Below are positions 17,444-24,237 of a stretch of DNA of 37,043 bases, piece after piece. The notes under the pieces were generated by a model, which had not been told where the DNA came from, did not search any database, and was given only the letters and a program-made list of their open reading frames with translations. Both the position numbers and the translations under genes were made by a program. Numbering within the stretch: position 1 is the first letter of the stretch; the number at the start of each line of letters is the position of its first letter. Source of the stretch: a virus; the IMG/VR virus record IMGVR_UViG_3300039159_000070, positions 1 to 37,043 of that record; one strand, given 5' to 3'.

Positions 17444-18402
17444 TGTGACATCTCCCCAGTATCCTCATCATCATCGTCGACTTCATCATCTTCATCATCG
17501 TAACCGTTTTTTGCGTCCAACGCTTTTTCGTGTCTCCATCTTGCCAGCTTTGCTAACTTCTGTGTTTCTTTCTTTTCATCGGTTTGCTTTTTGAAAAAAG
17601 CTTCCATGTCAAGAACGTCTTCTTCTCCTTTTATCTTAAACTCCGCTGCTTTCAACGCGTATTCTGCTTCTTTCGCATTTGCCTCAGCTGTTTTCGCATT
17701 CGCCTCAGCTGTTTTCGCTTCTGCATCAGCTTTTAGCATTGCAAGTACCTTATCGAGGGCAGATTCATTTCCAGCCGCTGCATCCATGTCAGCATTCATG
17801 TCAGGTTCATCTGGATCGCCTTGCACATCCTCATCGTCATCTTGTTTATCATCAGGAACATCCGTTGAATCATCTGTAGCATCTGGCACCTGTGTTGGCT
17901 CTTCTTCATCTTCCTCAACATTACCCCAATCTACATGAATTATTTCAAACTTATCTTTTAAACTGAACAAGATTTCAGGAATCTCTTTCAAATCCTGTTC
18001 CGACGAATAATCGTGTAGAATTTCAGATAACGCCTTTTCAAACTCGGCTGCTTGTGTTGCTCGTACATATACTTTAACCGTATTCCCGTTATCATCCTCG
18101 AGACCGAACGAAACGGAATCTTTATCAAAGTTGAAAGTTTTTTGAGCTGATTTTAATTTTGACATAATGTCAGCAGTTTTGAAGCCACCAGTGTTAGTTT
18201 CTTTTAATAATTTATTAAGAACGCTCTCACGCAAACGACCTCGTGAGTCATGGTGGAATCTGATTACACGAATTTTAGGAACTTCCGTTTTTTCGCGTTT
18301 AATCGGACGAGAAAATAAAGATCCACGAACTCCTGCAACGTCTCCGCCTGAAGTTGTTCCTGGTACTGCCGTTTCTCTTAATAAGTCACGAATGTGTTTC
18401 AT
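17440..18402 (-). CDS. Acidic, coiled-coil scaffold-like protein
   Basis: 320 residues, unrecognised by family. The N-terminus MKHIRDLLRET resembles a capsid-targeting peptide with an L-x-E site (LRE, residues 8-10); further L-x-E sites occur near 57 (LRES) and 66 (LKET). Residues about 165-205 and 300-318 are strongly acidic (E/D runs), and 215-290 is an Ala/Lys/Glu helix with AEANAKT repeats. Acidic, helical, repeat-containing proteins of this kind are typical of prohead scaffolds and internal proteins. It starts a late unit directly behind a terminator and a late-type promoter (18443-18450). The call is by composition and position. Confidence 0.55.
   Translation of the reverse strand: MKHIRDLLRETAVPGTTSGGDVAGVRGSLFSRPIKREKTEVPKIRVIRFHHDSRGRLRESVLNKLLKETNTGGFKTADIMSKLKSAQKTFNFDKDSVSFGLEDDNGNTVKVYVRATQAAEFEKALSEILHDYSSEQDLKEIPEILFSLKDKFEIIHVDWGNVEEDEEEPTQVPDATDDSTDVPDDKQDDDEDVQGDPDEPDMNADMDAAAGNESALDKVLAMLKADAEAKTAEANAKTAEANAKEAEYALKAAEFKIKGEEDVLDMEAFFKKQTDEKKETQKLAKLARWRHEKALDAKNGYDDEDDEVDDDDEDTGEMSQ
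17671..17732 (-). repeat. 21-base tandem repeat in the scaffold-like gene
   Basis: About three imperfect copies of a 21-base unit coding for (K/E)AEANAKT-type heptads. The first two copies are nearly identical, so heptads were probably gained by slippage in a coiled-coil region. Confidence 0.65.
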
Positions 18403-18442
18403 ACATCAAATCCTTTTGCAAAGTGTAACAGGGATGTTAACG

Positions 18443-18450
18443 TATTTATG
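18443..18450 (-). promoter_or_regulatory. Late promoter CATAAATA for the scaffold-like gene
   Basis: Reads TTCATAAATACG on the minus strand, just behind the terminator at 18459-18482 and 41 bases before the start codon; an AAAGGA lies close to the ATG. Confidence 0.5.
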
Positions 18451-18458
18451 AATAAGAA

Positions 18459-18482
18459 AAAGGAGACCTAAGTCTCCCTTTT
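18459..18482 (-). terminator. Rho-independent terminator after the helicase unit
   Basis: Stem GGAGAC / GTCTCC with loop TTAG and a following TTTTTCTT on the minus strand; it ends the unit whose last gene stops at 18496. Confidence 0.8.
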
Positions 18483-18495
18483 ATACTCTATCACT

Positions 18496-18792
18496 TTAAA
18501 CCATCTTCATGTTACTGCTTTTGAACGTTCTCCACTTATACTGGAGTTGTTCTCCTGAAGTATGTTCTACCCATTCTTGAAACGCAAATAACGTACGTGC
18601 ATGTGTATCTACGTATTGTTGATATTGCAAATACAAATCACACATGTGGTTTTGATCGGATTCATTTAAATCAGATACATCCAACGCACGTATGTTACTT
18701 GGAATTGTCACTGCCGGAATTATACGACGTGTAGACCTTTCACCAGAATCTTTCGTATATTCGATATCAACGGGAATGCATTTAGTGTTCAT
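18496..18792 (-). CDS. Small protein with possible WYL-like motif
   Basis: 98 residues. The first half reads VDIEYTKDSGERSTRRIIP, followed by IRALDVSDL and, near the end, YKWRTFKSSN. The order 'I-x-Y...G..R-x-I-x-P...RTF' recalls WYL-type ligand-binding domains found in phage and bacterial regulators, but the protein is short and the match is weak. It is the last gene before a terminator and lies ten bases behind its upstream neighbour. Function unknown. Confidence 0.6.
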   Translation of the reverse strand: MNTKCIPVDIEYTKDSGERSTRRIIPAVTIPSNIRALDVSDLNESDQNHMCDLYLQYQQYVDTHARTLFAFQEWVEHTSGEQLQYKWRTFKSSNMKMV

Positions 18793-18801
18793 TGTGATTC
18801 C

Positions 18802-19056
18802 TTATTCGTTGCCTACGACTTCGACTTGAGTATCAGCCTCTACTGCTTCTGTCTTTGCCTCAGCTTCCTCACGAATCAATGTCGTAATTTCCGTGGAAAT
18901 CTGTCGCAATGCAGCAGATACCATAATGTGTTCATTTTCAAGCTCAACTCGCTTGGTGTGCGTTAGTTCGTATACACCAACCAATCGTTGTGCGACAGGG
19001 GATAAATCTGCTACTTTTAATTCGTTTCCATCAATGTTTAGTGTTTCAATAGCCAT
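18802..19056 (-). CDS. Conserved small phage protein (DUF6447-like)
   Basis: 84 residues, start ATG with an AAGGAG nine bases upstream. It begins IETLNIDGNELKVADLSPVAQ and continues as a helix (VELENEHIMVSAALRQIS), a layout I remember from small T4-like cyanophage proteins of the DUF6447 type; no function is known for them. The last 20 residues are Glu/Ala/Thr-rich. It lies between the helicase gene and a small gene in one transcription unit. Confidence 0.65.
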   Translation of the reverse strand: MAIETLNIDGNELKVADLSPVAQRLVGVYELTHTKRVELENEHIMVSAALRQISTEITTLIREEAEAKTEAVEADTQVEVVGNE

Positions 19057-19070
19057 TCGTGTTTCTCCTT

Positions 19071-20399
19071 TTAGATATCAATTAAATCAGATAGTTTAGA
19101 ACCCCGCTGTTCTAAAACTATTTTATTATTTCCAGACTTATTATCTGGTTTCTTACCAACAAATGTCAAGGATTTATTTCCGCGACTTGGATTTTCAATC
19201 CTCAATGCTCTGTTATTCCACTTCATTTCCACTCGTTTTCCCACACCATCTGCAGATCGGGTTTTTAGAAATTCCCAATGCATTTCACCAGCAGCTTTTA
19301 ACGTTTCATTGAATATAATAGACACGTATATATCTGTTGTATTAATCTTGCTTATTCCACCCGCGATATGACTGTGATTTAAATCGGAAGCAGTTACTGC
19401 CGATCTGTTTTGTTGAGAAGCCGTAATACCGATCATATTATAATCAACTAAGATTTGACACAATTGTTCAGTAGTCTGTTTATCTTTCTCGAACACATTA
19501 TCAGCTGATATTTTTTCATTTGGACTCAATAAATCGATATAATCGACAATGATCAGATCAGGGATGTGTTTTCTTCTAATTTCATACTCTCGTAAGAACG
19601 CCCTAATCTGATTGGGAGTAGTTCCGACCGGCAATCGTTCGATCACTAAATCATTGTCAAGATGTTTATGTAGCTTGGACATAACCTGCTCGATTTTGGT
19701 GTGATTTTCCATCAAATCACGCTGAGTAATCTCAGTTATCATACTCAAATACCGCTTTGCGATCATCTCAACTGGCAATTCAAAACTCAAATATAAAACT
19801 CTTAAACCGCTTAAACAATAGTTTAAACCGAAATTAGCCATTGTGATTGATTTACCACCGCCTGAGTTTGCAGACAATAATAACAGTTCTTTTCGTCTAA
19901 GTCCCCCACCCAATACCTCATCAAATTCATCATACCCGCTCGGTAATGCAGGATGTTGTTTTAATCTATCTAATAAATCGGTAATATCCTCAAACAATCC
20001 AACCCCTGCTCGTTTAAACACAGACGTGGTAATCGCATTCTTAAAATTTGTCTCAATCTGTCCATAATTATCTTTCTCATATAACGAGACAGAATCTAGA
20101 ATCGCTTTTTTGATTGCAGACCTTTTACAAAAAGACTCTATCTCTTTAATCGAATATTCAATCTGATCACGTGTTAACTCATGAATTACTGTTTGCACCC
20201 CAGTCTCTGCTCTTATTTGTTCCGGAGACGGTGTTGCCCTGTATTCGTTATAGTATTCTAGCAAGAATTCTATAGTTTTTTCAAGCGTAGGATCAAAGTA
20301 TTCAGCTTGAATAATTGGTTGACATATACTAAAGTTATCAGCTGATGATATCAAATATTCAATTAATAGCTTTTGTTTCTGTACACTCTCTAGTTCCAT
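19071..20399 (-). CDS. Replicative DNA helicase, DnaB/gp41 type
   Basis: 442 residues (T4 gp41 is 475). RecA-like core: a linker GYDEFDEVLGGGLRRKEL at 155-172, Walker A SANSGGGKS at 176-184, Walker B LIIVDYIDL at 282-290, the TASQQNRSA motif at 327-334 and HIAGGISKINTTDIYV after it. N-terminal residues 1-130 are a helical domain as in DnaB. It unwinds DNA at the fork as a hexamer and should work with the primase at 34084-35139, which lies in a distant operon. A sigma70-like promoter just upstream (20424-20451) suggests expression before the late phase. Confidence 0.93.
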   Translation of the reverse strand: MELESVQKQKLLIEYLISSADNFSICQPIIQAEYFDPTLEKTIEFLLEYYNEYRATPSPEQIRAETGVQTVIHELTRDQIEYSIKEIESFCKRSAIKKAILDSVSLYEKDNYGQIETNFKNAITTSVFKRAGVGLFEDITDLLDRLKQHPALPSGYDEFDEVLGGGLRRKELLLLSANSGGGKSITMANFGLNYCLSGLRVLYLSFELPVEMIAKRYLSMITEITQRDLMENHTKIEQVMSKLHKHLDNDLVIERLPVGTTPNQIRAFLREYEIRRKHIPDLIIVDYIDLLSPNEKISADNVFEKDKQTTEQLCQILVDYNMIGITASQQNRSAVTASDLNHSHIAGGISKINTTDIYVSIIFNETLKAAGEMHWEFLKTRSADGVGKRVEMKWNNRALRIENPSRGNKSLTFVGKKPDNKSGNNKIVLEQRGSKLSDLIDI

Positions 20400-20423
20400 T
20401 TATTATTCTCAGTGTTAACTTAC

Positions 20424-20451
20424 ATTATACAATGGTATTATATCTATGCAA
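20424..20451 (-). promoter_or_regulatory. Sigma70-like promoter for the helicase unit
   Basis: On the minus strand TTGCAT, a 16-base spacer, then TATAAT, partly inside the end of the 409-aa gene and 25 bases before the helicase ATG. Confidence 0.6.
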
Positions 20452-21673
20452 CTATTGAAGGATATACTGTCTGTTTTAAGTTATCTTTCACATATAGCTG
20501 ACCTTTAAGTTGGTAAGCAGGCACGTTCACAGTGTTGGTAGGTGATAATTCACCTAAGTTTATCACTTCTGTTAAGTTTTTATCAAACGACGAGTGTGGT
20601 GGTCGAGATAACAAAGCGTATATCAATGGAGATCCAATACCAACGGGGTAATTTAATACAATCGCACCACTCACACTGTTATCTAACAACGTTTCTCTCA
20701 CTGTGAATGTCGTAGATTTGTCCACGTTTATAATAGCGTTTACTATGGTAAACGTTTTATTATTGTCAATTGATCCTGTGATAGCAAAACTTAACACAGG
20801 AAGCAATGATATATCTATCGGTTCGTTTACGGTAAACGTTCTATTTGTCTGGTTTACGTTAGTGATAGCGCATAATCTTGTGTTAGTAAAGAAAAATGGA
20901 GATCCGTCTGTAACGGTACGGTTGTCTAATATATCACCATCAACACGAGCAGTCACGATATCCCAGGATTTACCCGAGAAGTACGCTCGTGTATAATAAT
21001 CATTACCGTGCAATTGTTTCCACCAAGGAGAGTTTGACGAAGTTCGAGATGTGAACATTATTCGGCGTTTAAATATTATGTTATTCGTTGTCGCTGAACG
21101 AATCCATAACGTCAACCCACCTAATGCATGTAACTGATTCCAGTTCGACGACACTGCTAACGACAAAATACTACCACCAGTTAACATCGTATAACTGTCA
21201 GGAGCAATAACAGACTTGGTTAATATTAATTCTCGTTTTTCGTCTGATACAGAAGACCGAGCAAAACATTGAGCAACTCCTACACACGGATCTTGGAACG
21301 TAACTTCTAACTCAAACGGATTAACTACTGTCATCGTGTAATCAGAAGTTTCAAGGAGCGTGCCATCTGCTAACTGCACGTGAACTTGTAATGATGGAAT
21401 AGTTCCGAGATTATGTATTATATTCCAAACTCTAAGAGCAACTTTTTGTTCTACTTTGTAATACACTCTACGTGGTACCCAGTCTTGAAGACCAGACGGA
21501 TCAGGAGCAGGCAGTTTTCCTCTCAGATATGACGTCTTGGTTCCAATTTGTACTAAATTACCTTTGCATCCATTTGTTATTACACAATGAGACACGACTT
21601 CCAAACCACGTATGACTTGGACTAATTCTATCTCTCGGTTGCAGGTATCACACTTATAAACGATTACTGACAT
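20444..21673 (-). CDS. Zinc-ribbon protein with long beta-rich region, probable structural protein
   Basis: 409 residues, no family recognised. The N-terminus has four cysteines arranged as a zinc ribbon (C8-x2-C11 ... C30, C36), followed by a long beta-rich part with many Thr, Val and Asn residues. Two short repeats of the type (R/T)TFTVNEPIDI / TTFTVRETLLD occur at about 280-340, a pattern common in phage tail proteins. It follows the Sm-like gene by three bases and precedes the helicase promoter. A virion or assembly role is a guess from composition. Confidence 0.7.
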   Translation of the reverse strand: MSVIVYKCDTCNREIELVQVIRGLEVVSHCVITNGCKGNLVQIGTKTSYLRGKLPAPDPSGLQDWVPRRVYYKVEQKVALRVWNIIHNLGTIPSLQVHVQLADGTLLETSDYTMTVVNPFELEVTFQDPCVGVAQCFARSSVSDEKRELILTKSVIAPDSYTMLTGGSILSLAVSSNWNQLHALGGLTLWIRSATTNNIIFKRRIMFTSRTSSNSPWWKQLHGNDYYTRAYFSGKSWDIVTARVDGDILDNRTVTDGSPFFFTNTRLCAITNVNQTNRTFTVNEPIDISLLPVLSFAITGSIDNNKTFTIVNAIINVDKSTTFTVRETLLDNSVSGAIVLNYPVGIGSPLIYALLSRPPHSSFDKNLTEVINLGELSPTNTVNVPAYQLKGQLYVKDNLKQTVYPSIVA

Positions 21674-21675
21674 AG

Positions 21676-21963
21676 TTATCCAGTGACTAATTGAATCCCA
21701 GTCGTTTGTCGCAAGAACTCTTGTTCCACTTCTATGATTGGAGTGAATAATGCAATAACCTTATCAGCGCCAATTTCGAATGTGGTGTGTTCATCTGCAC
21801 TCATGATCCAAGGAATCAAACCTATCGTGTACTGATTTCCAACTTGTTTAGGAATCAACAACATAGGTTTCGTGAATGTGTATTTATGGCTATCACCTTG
21901 GTCATTATTCCAACGTACCAACAATTCTTCACCGGTTATCAACTTCAATCCTTTTACCATCAT
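21676..21963 (-). CDS. Small Sm-like (LSm fold) phage protein
   Basis: 95 residues. The strands read KGLKLITGEELLVRW, YTFTKPMLLIPKQ, YTIGLIPWI, then KVIALFTPI followed by a helical VEQEFLRQ tail. This layout (strand - TGEE - strand - P - strand - G-L-x-PW - strand) matches small Sm-like proteins of T4-like cyanophages as I remember them; their function is not settled, RNA binding being one option. The leader is unusual: the copy of the transposon left end stops 17 bases before an AGGAG-containing leader. ATG at 21960 is an alternative start. Confidence 0.65.
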   Translation of the reverse strand: MMVKGLKLITGEELLVRWNNDQGDSHKYTFTKPMLLIPKQVGNQYTIGLIPWIMSADEHTTFEIGADKVIALFTPIIEVEQEFLRQTTGIQLVTG

Positions 21964-21980
21964 AATATGATTCTCCTATG

Positions 21981-22075
21981 TGTCAAGTATTTTGTAAATA
22001 TATTTTAAGTCAATGGTAATTTAACTACATTTGTCGCTTACATCCCATCCACGCAAAAGCGATGAATGGGTTTTA
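21981..22075 (-). mobile_element. Solo left end of the IS200/IS605-type element
   Basis: 95 bases that, read on the minus strand, equal 9086-9180 with a single difference (G for T at the position of 9120). It includes the left-end hairpin (22044-22070) and the following about 60 bases but no tnpB and no right end. It lies between the stop of a membrane-protein gene (six bases away) and the leader of the Sm-like gene. Confidence 0.8.
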
Positions 22076-22080
22076 CGCTC

Positions 22081-22401
22081 CTATAACAAATACTGATTCA
22101 AATGTTCAACAAATGAACGAACAGCTACTAACGAATCAGTTCCCGTGATTCGTGAATGTATTAATAACATGTCATATGTTGCAAATATAACACAAGACCA
22201 CACCCATGGATATTGTTTATGGTATGTAGCATCGACGATCCATATAATATTGCCTATTAAAAACATCGTCCATGGGTATACAGAACGTGCCGCCACTTCC
22301 GGACTTATTAACATAATAGCCGCCAGTAAAAAACATGAATTTATAACCCATTTTGTCTTTCCGGTGTGGAGAAACACGAAACCTTTGAATCGGTCATGCA
22401 T
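22081..22401 (-). CDS. Small three-helix membrane protein
   Basis: 106 residues with three hydrophobic segments: about 19-38 (VINSCFLLAAIMLISPE), 43-60 (PWTMFLIGNIIWIVDA) and 65-82 (YPWVWSCVIFATYDMLLI). Basic residues at the N-terminus suggest the N-terminus is inside. It overlaps the LysM-like gene by eight bases, so it is translated in the same unit. No family recognised; it could be a holin-like or nicotinamide-transporter-like fragment, but nothing supports either firmly. Confidence 0.7.
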   Translation of the reverse strand: MHDRFKGFVFLHTGKTKWVINSCFLLAAIMLISPEVAARSVYPWTMFLIGNIIWIVDATYHKQYPWVWSCVIFATYDMLLIHSRITGTDSLVAVRSFVEHLNQYLL

Positions 22402-22612
22402 TACAGTGATCTATATATTCTAACGGAATCATTACTCGATCTCCTGGATGTGGAAGAGTGAATCCGTTCATTATATTATATAATTCTAACAGGTCGCTCA
22501 AAACTTGTCTATCCATCGAATGACTGTTATACTTTTTGATAATCGCTCCAATTGTTTCGCTTGGACCAAATATATGATACACAAAAGACACTCCCTCTAC
22601 GTGCTGTGTCAT
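22394..22612 (-). CDS. Small LysM-like protein
   Basis: 72 residues from the ATG at 22612, which shares its A with the upstream stop (TAATG); GGAG lies seven bases before it, so this start is better than the in-frame TTG at 22624. Residues about 16-65 fit a LysM fold: SETIGAIIKKY, LSDLLELYNIMNG, HPGDRVMIP. LysM modules occur in phage tail proteins near the baseplate hub (for example the gpX type) and bind peptidoglycan or scaffold the tube. Translation is coupled to the 197-aa gene. Confidence 0.65.
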   Translation of the reverse strand: MTQHVEGVSFVYHIFGPSETIGAIIKKYNSHSMDRQVLSDLLELYNIMNGFTLPHPGDRVMIPLEYIDHCNA

Positions 22613-23205
22613 TACACTCTCCAAATATGCTTTTTTAACTGTTCATAATCGGGAAAACCATCACGACTAATTGCAAAGTAGTATGGAATATTATATATTA
22701 TTATTTCACTACCTTCAACGATCCCTTTGTTCAAATCAGTGGAAACGTATGTATAGATCATCAAATCTTTTACCATTTCAGATGCCTTGCCATCTAGCGC
22801 TGCACTGTTTTCACGGAGAGAGTCAAACGTGTCTTTAAATTGTTGTCTCGAGTTTGTCACTTCTTCGCTATACATAAACTTAAATCCGTTGATAGGAAAA
22901 ATGTAATACGAATTCGTGCCAGTGTCATCGAACGACGATTCACCATTAGCAAATATTGCTCGTTGATGGATGTTCATAATTTGGTACTTGCTATATAACG
23001 CTTCGTTGAATATATCAACCATATCACTCTTTCGTTTGTGAAAGCGTACTTTGACTTTTAAAAAAGTTTCATCTTTTTCAGGAAGATATTTTAGTAAGGG
23101 ATCCGACGTTAAGTCGAGAAACTCATCACAGTGTGCTCGAATTAGTGAAGAACACTCGTTACTGAGTGAATTGCCATCATTGTGGAACAGTTCCTGTATT
23201 TTCAT
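22612..23205 (-). CDS. Hypothetical protein, 197 residues
   Basis: Start MKIQELFHNDG. The body mixes helices and strands (FLKVKVRFHKRKS at 48-60, SYYIFPINGFKFMYSEEV at 99-116, SEIIIYNIPYYFAISR at 166-181). No motif of an enzyme is seen. The N-terminus is similar in form to MKLIDLFE in the 185-residue gene at 30162 but lacks the L-x-E site. It begins a unit with a LysM-like and a membrane protein, behind a 34-base palindrome and a small TACTA/TAGTA hairpin next to its start. Function unknown. Confidence 0.7.
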   Translation of the reverse strand: MKIQELFHNDGNSLSNECSSLIRAHCDEFLDLTSDPLLKYLPEKDETFLKVKVRFHKRKSDMVDIFNEALYSKYQIMNIHQRAIFANGESSFDDTGTNSYYIFPINGFKFMYSEEVTNSRQQFKDTFDSLRENSAALDGKASEMVKDLMIYTYVSTDLNKGIVEGSEIIIYNIPYYFAISRDGFPDYEQLKKHIWRV

Positions 23206-23239
23206 ATTTAACTCAATTTACTATATTTAGTATAACAGA

Positions 23240-23273
23240 ATAAGAGGAAACATTGTACAATGTTTCCTCTTAT
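23240..23273. terminator. 34-base perfect palindrome, likely terminator
   Basis: Each arm of 17 bases, ATAAGAGGAAACATTGT and its complement. It lies between the stop of the 101-aa gene (23291) and the start of the 197-aa gene (23205). On the minus strand it is followed by TCTGTTAT, so only a weak U-tract; it may stop transcription partially or be an RNase III processing hairpin. Confidence 0.6.
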
Positions 23274-23290
23274 GCACTACACTGAGTTAA

Positions 23291-23596
23291 TTACTCGTTT
23301 GAGGAATATTCCCGAATTTCCTCGATTAGCTTATTACAGTCTGCGACTGTCTTGGGTACGATATAAGAAGGGCCACGTTGGATGTTGTTGACCATATAGG
23401 CCATTTCTGTTTGCCATTTCATCAACCGCTCACCATCCTTTTCTCGGGTGGTTGGATTTTCCCATTGAACTCGTTGAGCGACTGGAAACCCGCGTGTTGC
23501 TCCTTGAAAAGCTCGACTTAGGTACTCAATCGTCTTCCCGGAATTTACTACTTTAACTTCCCGCTCTCGTGCTTCAGCCATAACATGTGTACTCAT
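23291..23596 (-). CDS. Hypothetical protein, 101 residues
   Basis: Start chosen at ATG 23596 (MSTHVMAEAREREVKVV), because the promoter at 23655-23683 lies inside the longer reading frame, so codons upstream of it cannot be translated from this promoter. A second ATG at 23581 is also possible. The protein is charged, mixed helical, with SGKTIEYLSRAFQGATRG at about 19-36 and a repeated 'TREKDGERLMKWQTEMAYMV' type helix; no family recognised. Its leader holds a CCCGG/CCGGG hairpin. It is transcribed away from the dCMP deaminase gene. Confidence 0.6.
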   Translation of the reverse strand: MSTHVMAEAREREVKVVNSGKTIEYLSRAFQGATRGFPVAQRVQWENPTTREKDGERLMKWQTEMAYMVNNIQRGPSYIVPKTVADCNKLIEEIREYSSNE

Positions 23597-23654
23597 AAAA
23601 GTTTTTAAACCCGGATAACCGGGAGCAATAACGATCAACTTCAACCGTATAGAT

Positions 23655-23683
23655 ATAATAATACGATACACGTTGAAAGTCAA
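23655..23683 (-). promoter_or_regulatory. Sigma70-like promoter for the 101-aa gene
   Basis: On the minus strand TTGACT, 17 bases, TATTAT; a near-consensus host-type promoter that drives the gene at 23596. Confidence 0.7.
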
Positions 23684-23696
23684 CAGTAACAATGTG

Positions 23697-23726
23697 TTGA
23701 GGGAACGACCATATATTGTATATAAT
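23697..23726 (+). promoter_or_regulatory. Sigma70-like promoter for the dCMP deaminase-RNR unit
   Basis: TTGAGG, 18 bases, TATAAT, divergent from the promoter at 23655-23683 and 72 bases before the dCMP deaminase start. Confidence 0.6.
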
Positions 23727-23797
23727 ATGTTTTAAAGAATTATTATAAAAACAAAGGTTTACAAAATTATAAATTATGTTCACTAAATAGAACCCAC

Positions 23798-24217
23798 ATG
23801 AAAGAAAAATTCATACAAGCTCACATGAAGGCAGCGTTCGTATATGCTGACCTGTCACACTGCAAAAAAAGAAAAGTTGGTTGTGTTATAGTCAAAGAAG
23901 ATTCGATCTTATCATTTGGATACAACGGAACTCCAGCAGGTGAAGACAATTGTTGTGAAGATGAATTTGGAATCACAAAACCAAACGTTAAACACGCGGA
24001 GTACAATGCGATCAAAAAATTAAAGCAACACAATATACAGGCGGATGGTGCTGCAATTATTATAACCAAAATCCCTTGTATCAAATGTGCATATAAAATA
24101 ATAAAAGCACGAATTACGTCAGTGTACTGGTTGGAGGTTTCGCGTTCAAATAACATTACGGGAATTCAACTACTAGACCGATACCAAATACATAACGAAC
24201 AAGTAACAATAAAATAA
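23798..24217 (+). CDS. Deoxycytidylate (dCMP) deaminase
   Basis: 139 residues of the zinc-dependent cytidine/dCMP deaminase fold. Catalytic motif H66-A-E68 (KHAEYNA) and the metal pair P93-C94-x2-C97 (PCIKCAYK) are intact; GYNGTPAGEDNC at 41-52 is the substrate-loop signature of dCMP deaminases. The enzyme makes dUMP for thymidylate synthesis. It heads a plus-strand unit with the ribonucleotide reductase 20 bases downstream, under its own promoter. It is shorter than T4 Cd (193 residues). No strong Shine-Dalgarno sequence is seen before the ATG. Confidence 0.92.
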   Translation: MKEKFIQAHMKAAFVYADLSHCKKRKVGCVIVKEDSILSFGYNGTPAGEDNCCEDEFGITKPNVKHAEYNAIKKLKQHNIQADGAAIIITKIPCIKCAYKIIKARITSVYWLEVSRSNNITGIQLLDRYQIHNEQVTIK

Positions 24218-24237
24218 TAATTATCAGGAGAATAATA

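Noticed and set aside
9086-22075. Composite transposon bounded by the two inverted copies
   Set aside because: Everything between is essential phage genes in normal order; one copy is only a solo left end.
22081-22401. Holin assignment for the three-helix membrane protein
   Set aside because: No adjacent endolysin or spanin and no holin family signature.
23597-23692. N-terminal extension of the 101-aa protein to 133 residues
   Set aside because: A near-consensus promoter lies inside this stretch, so the transcript starts after the upstream start codon.
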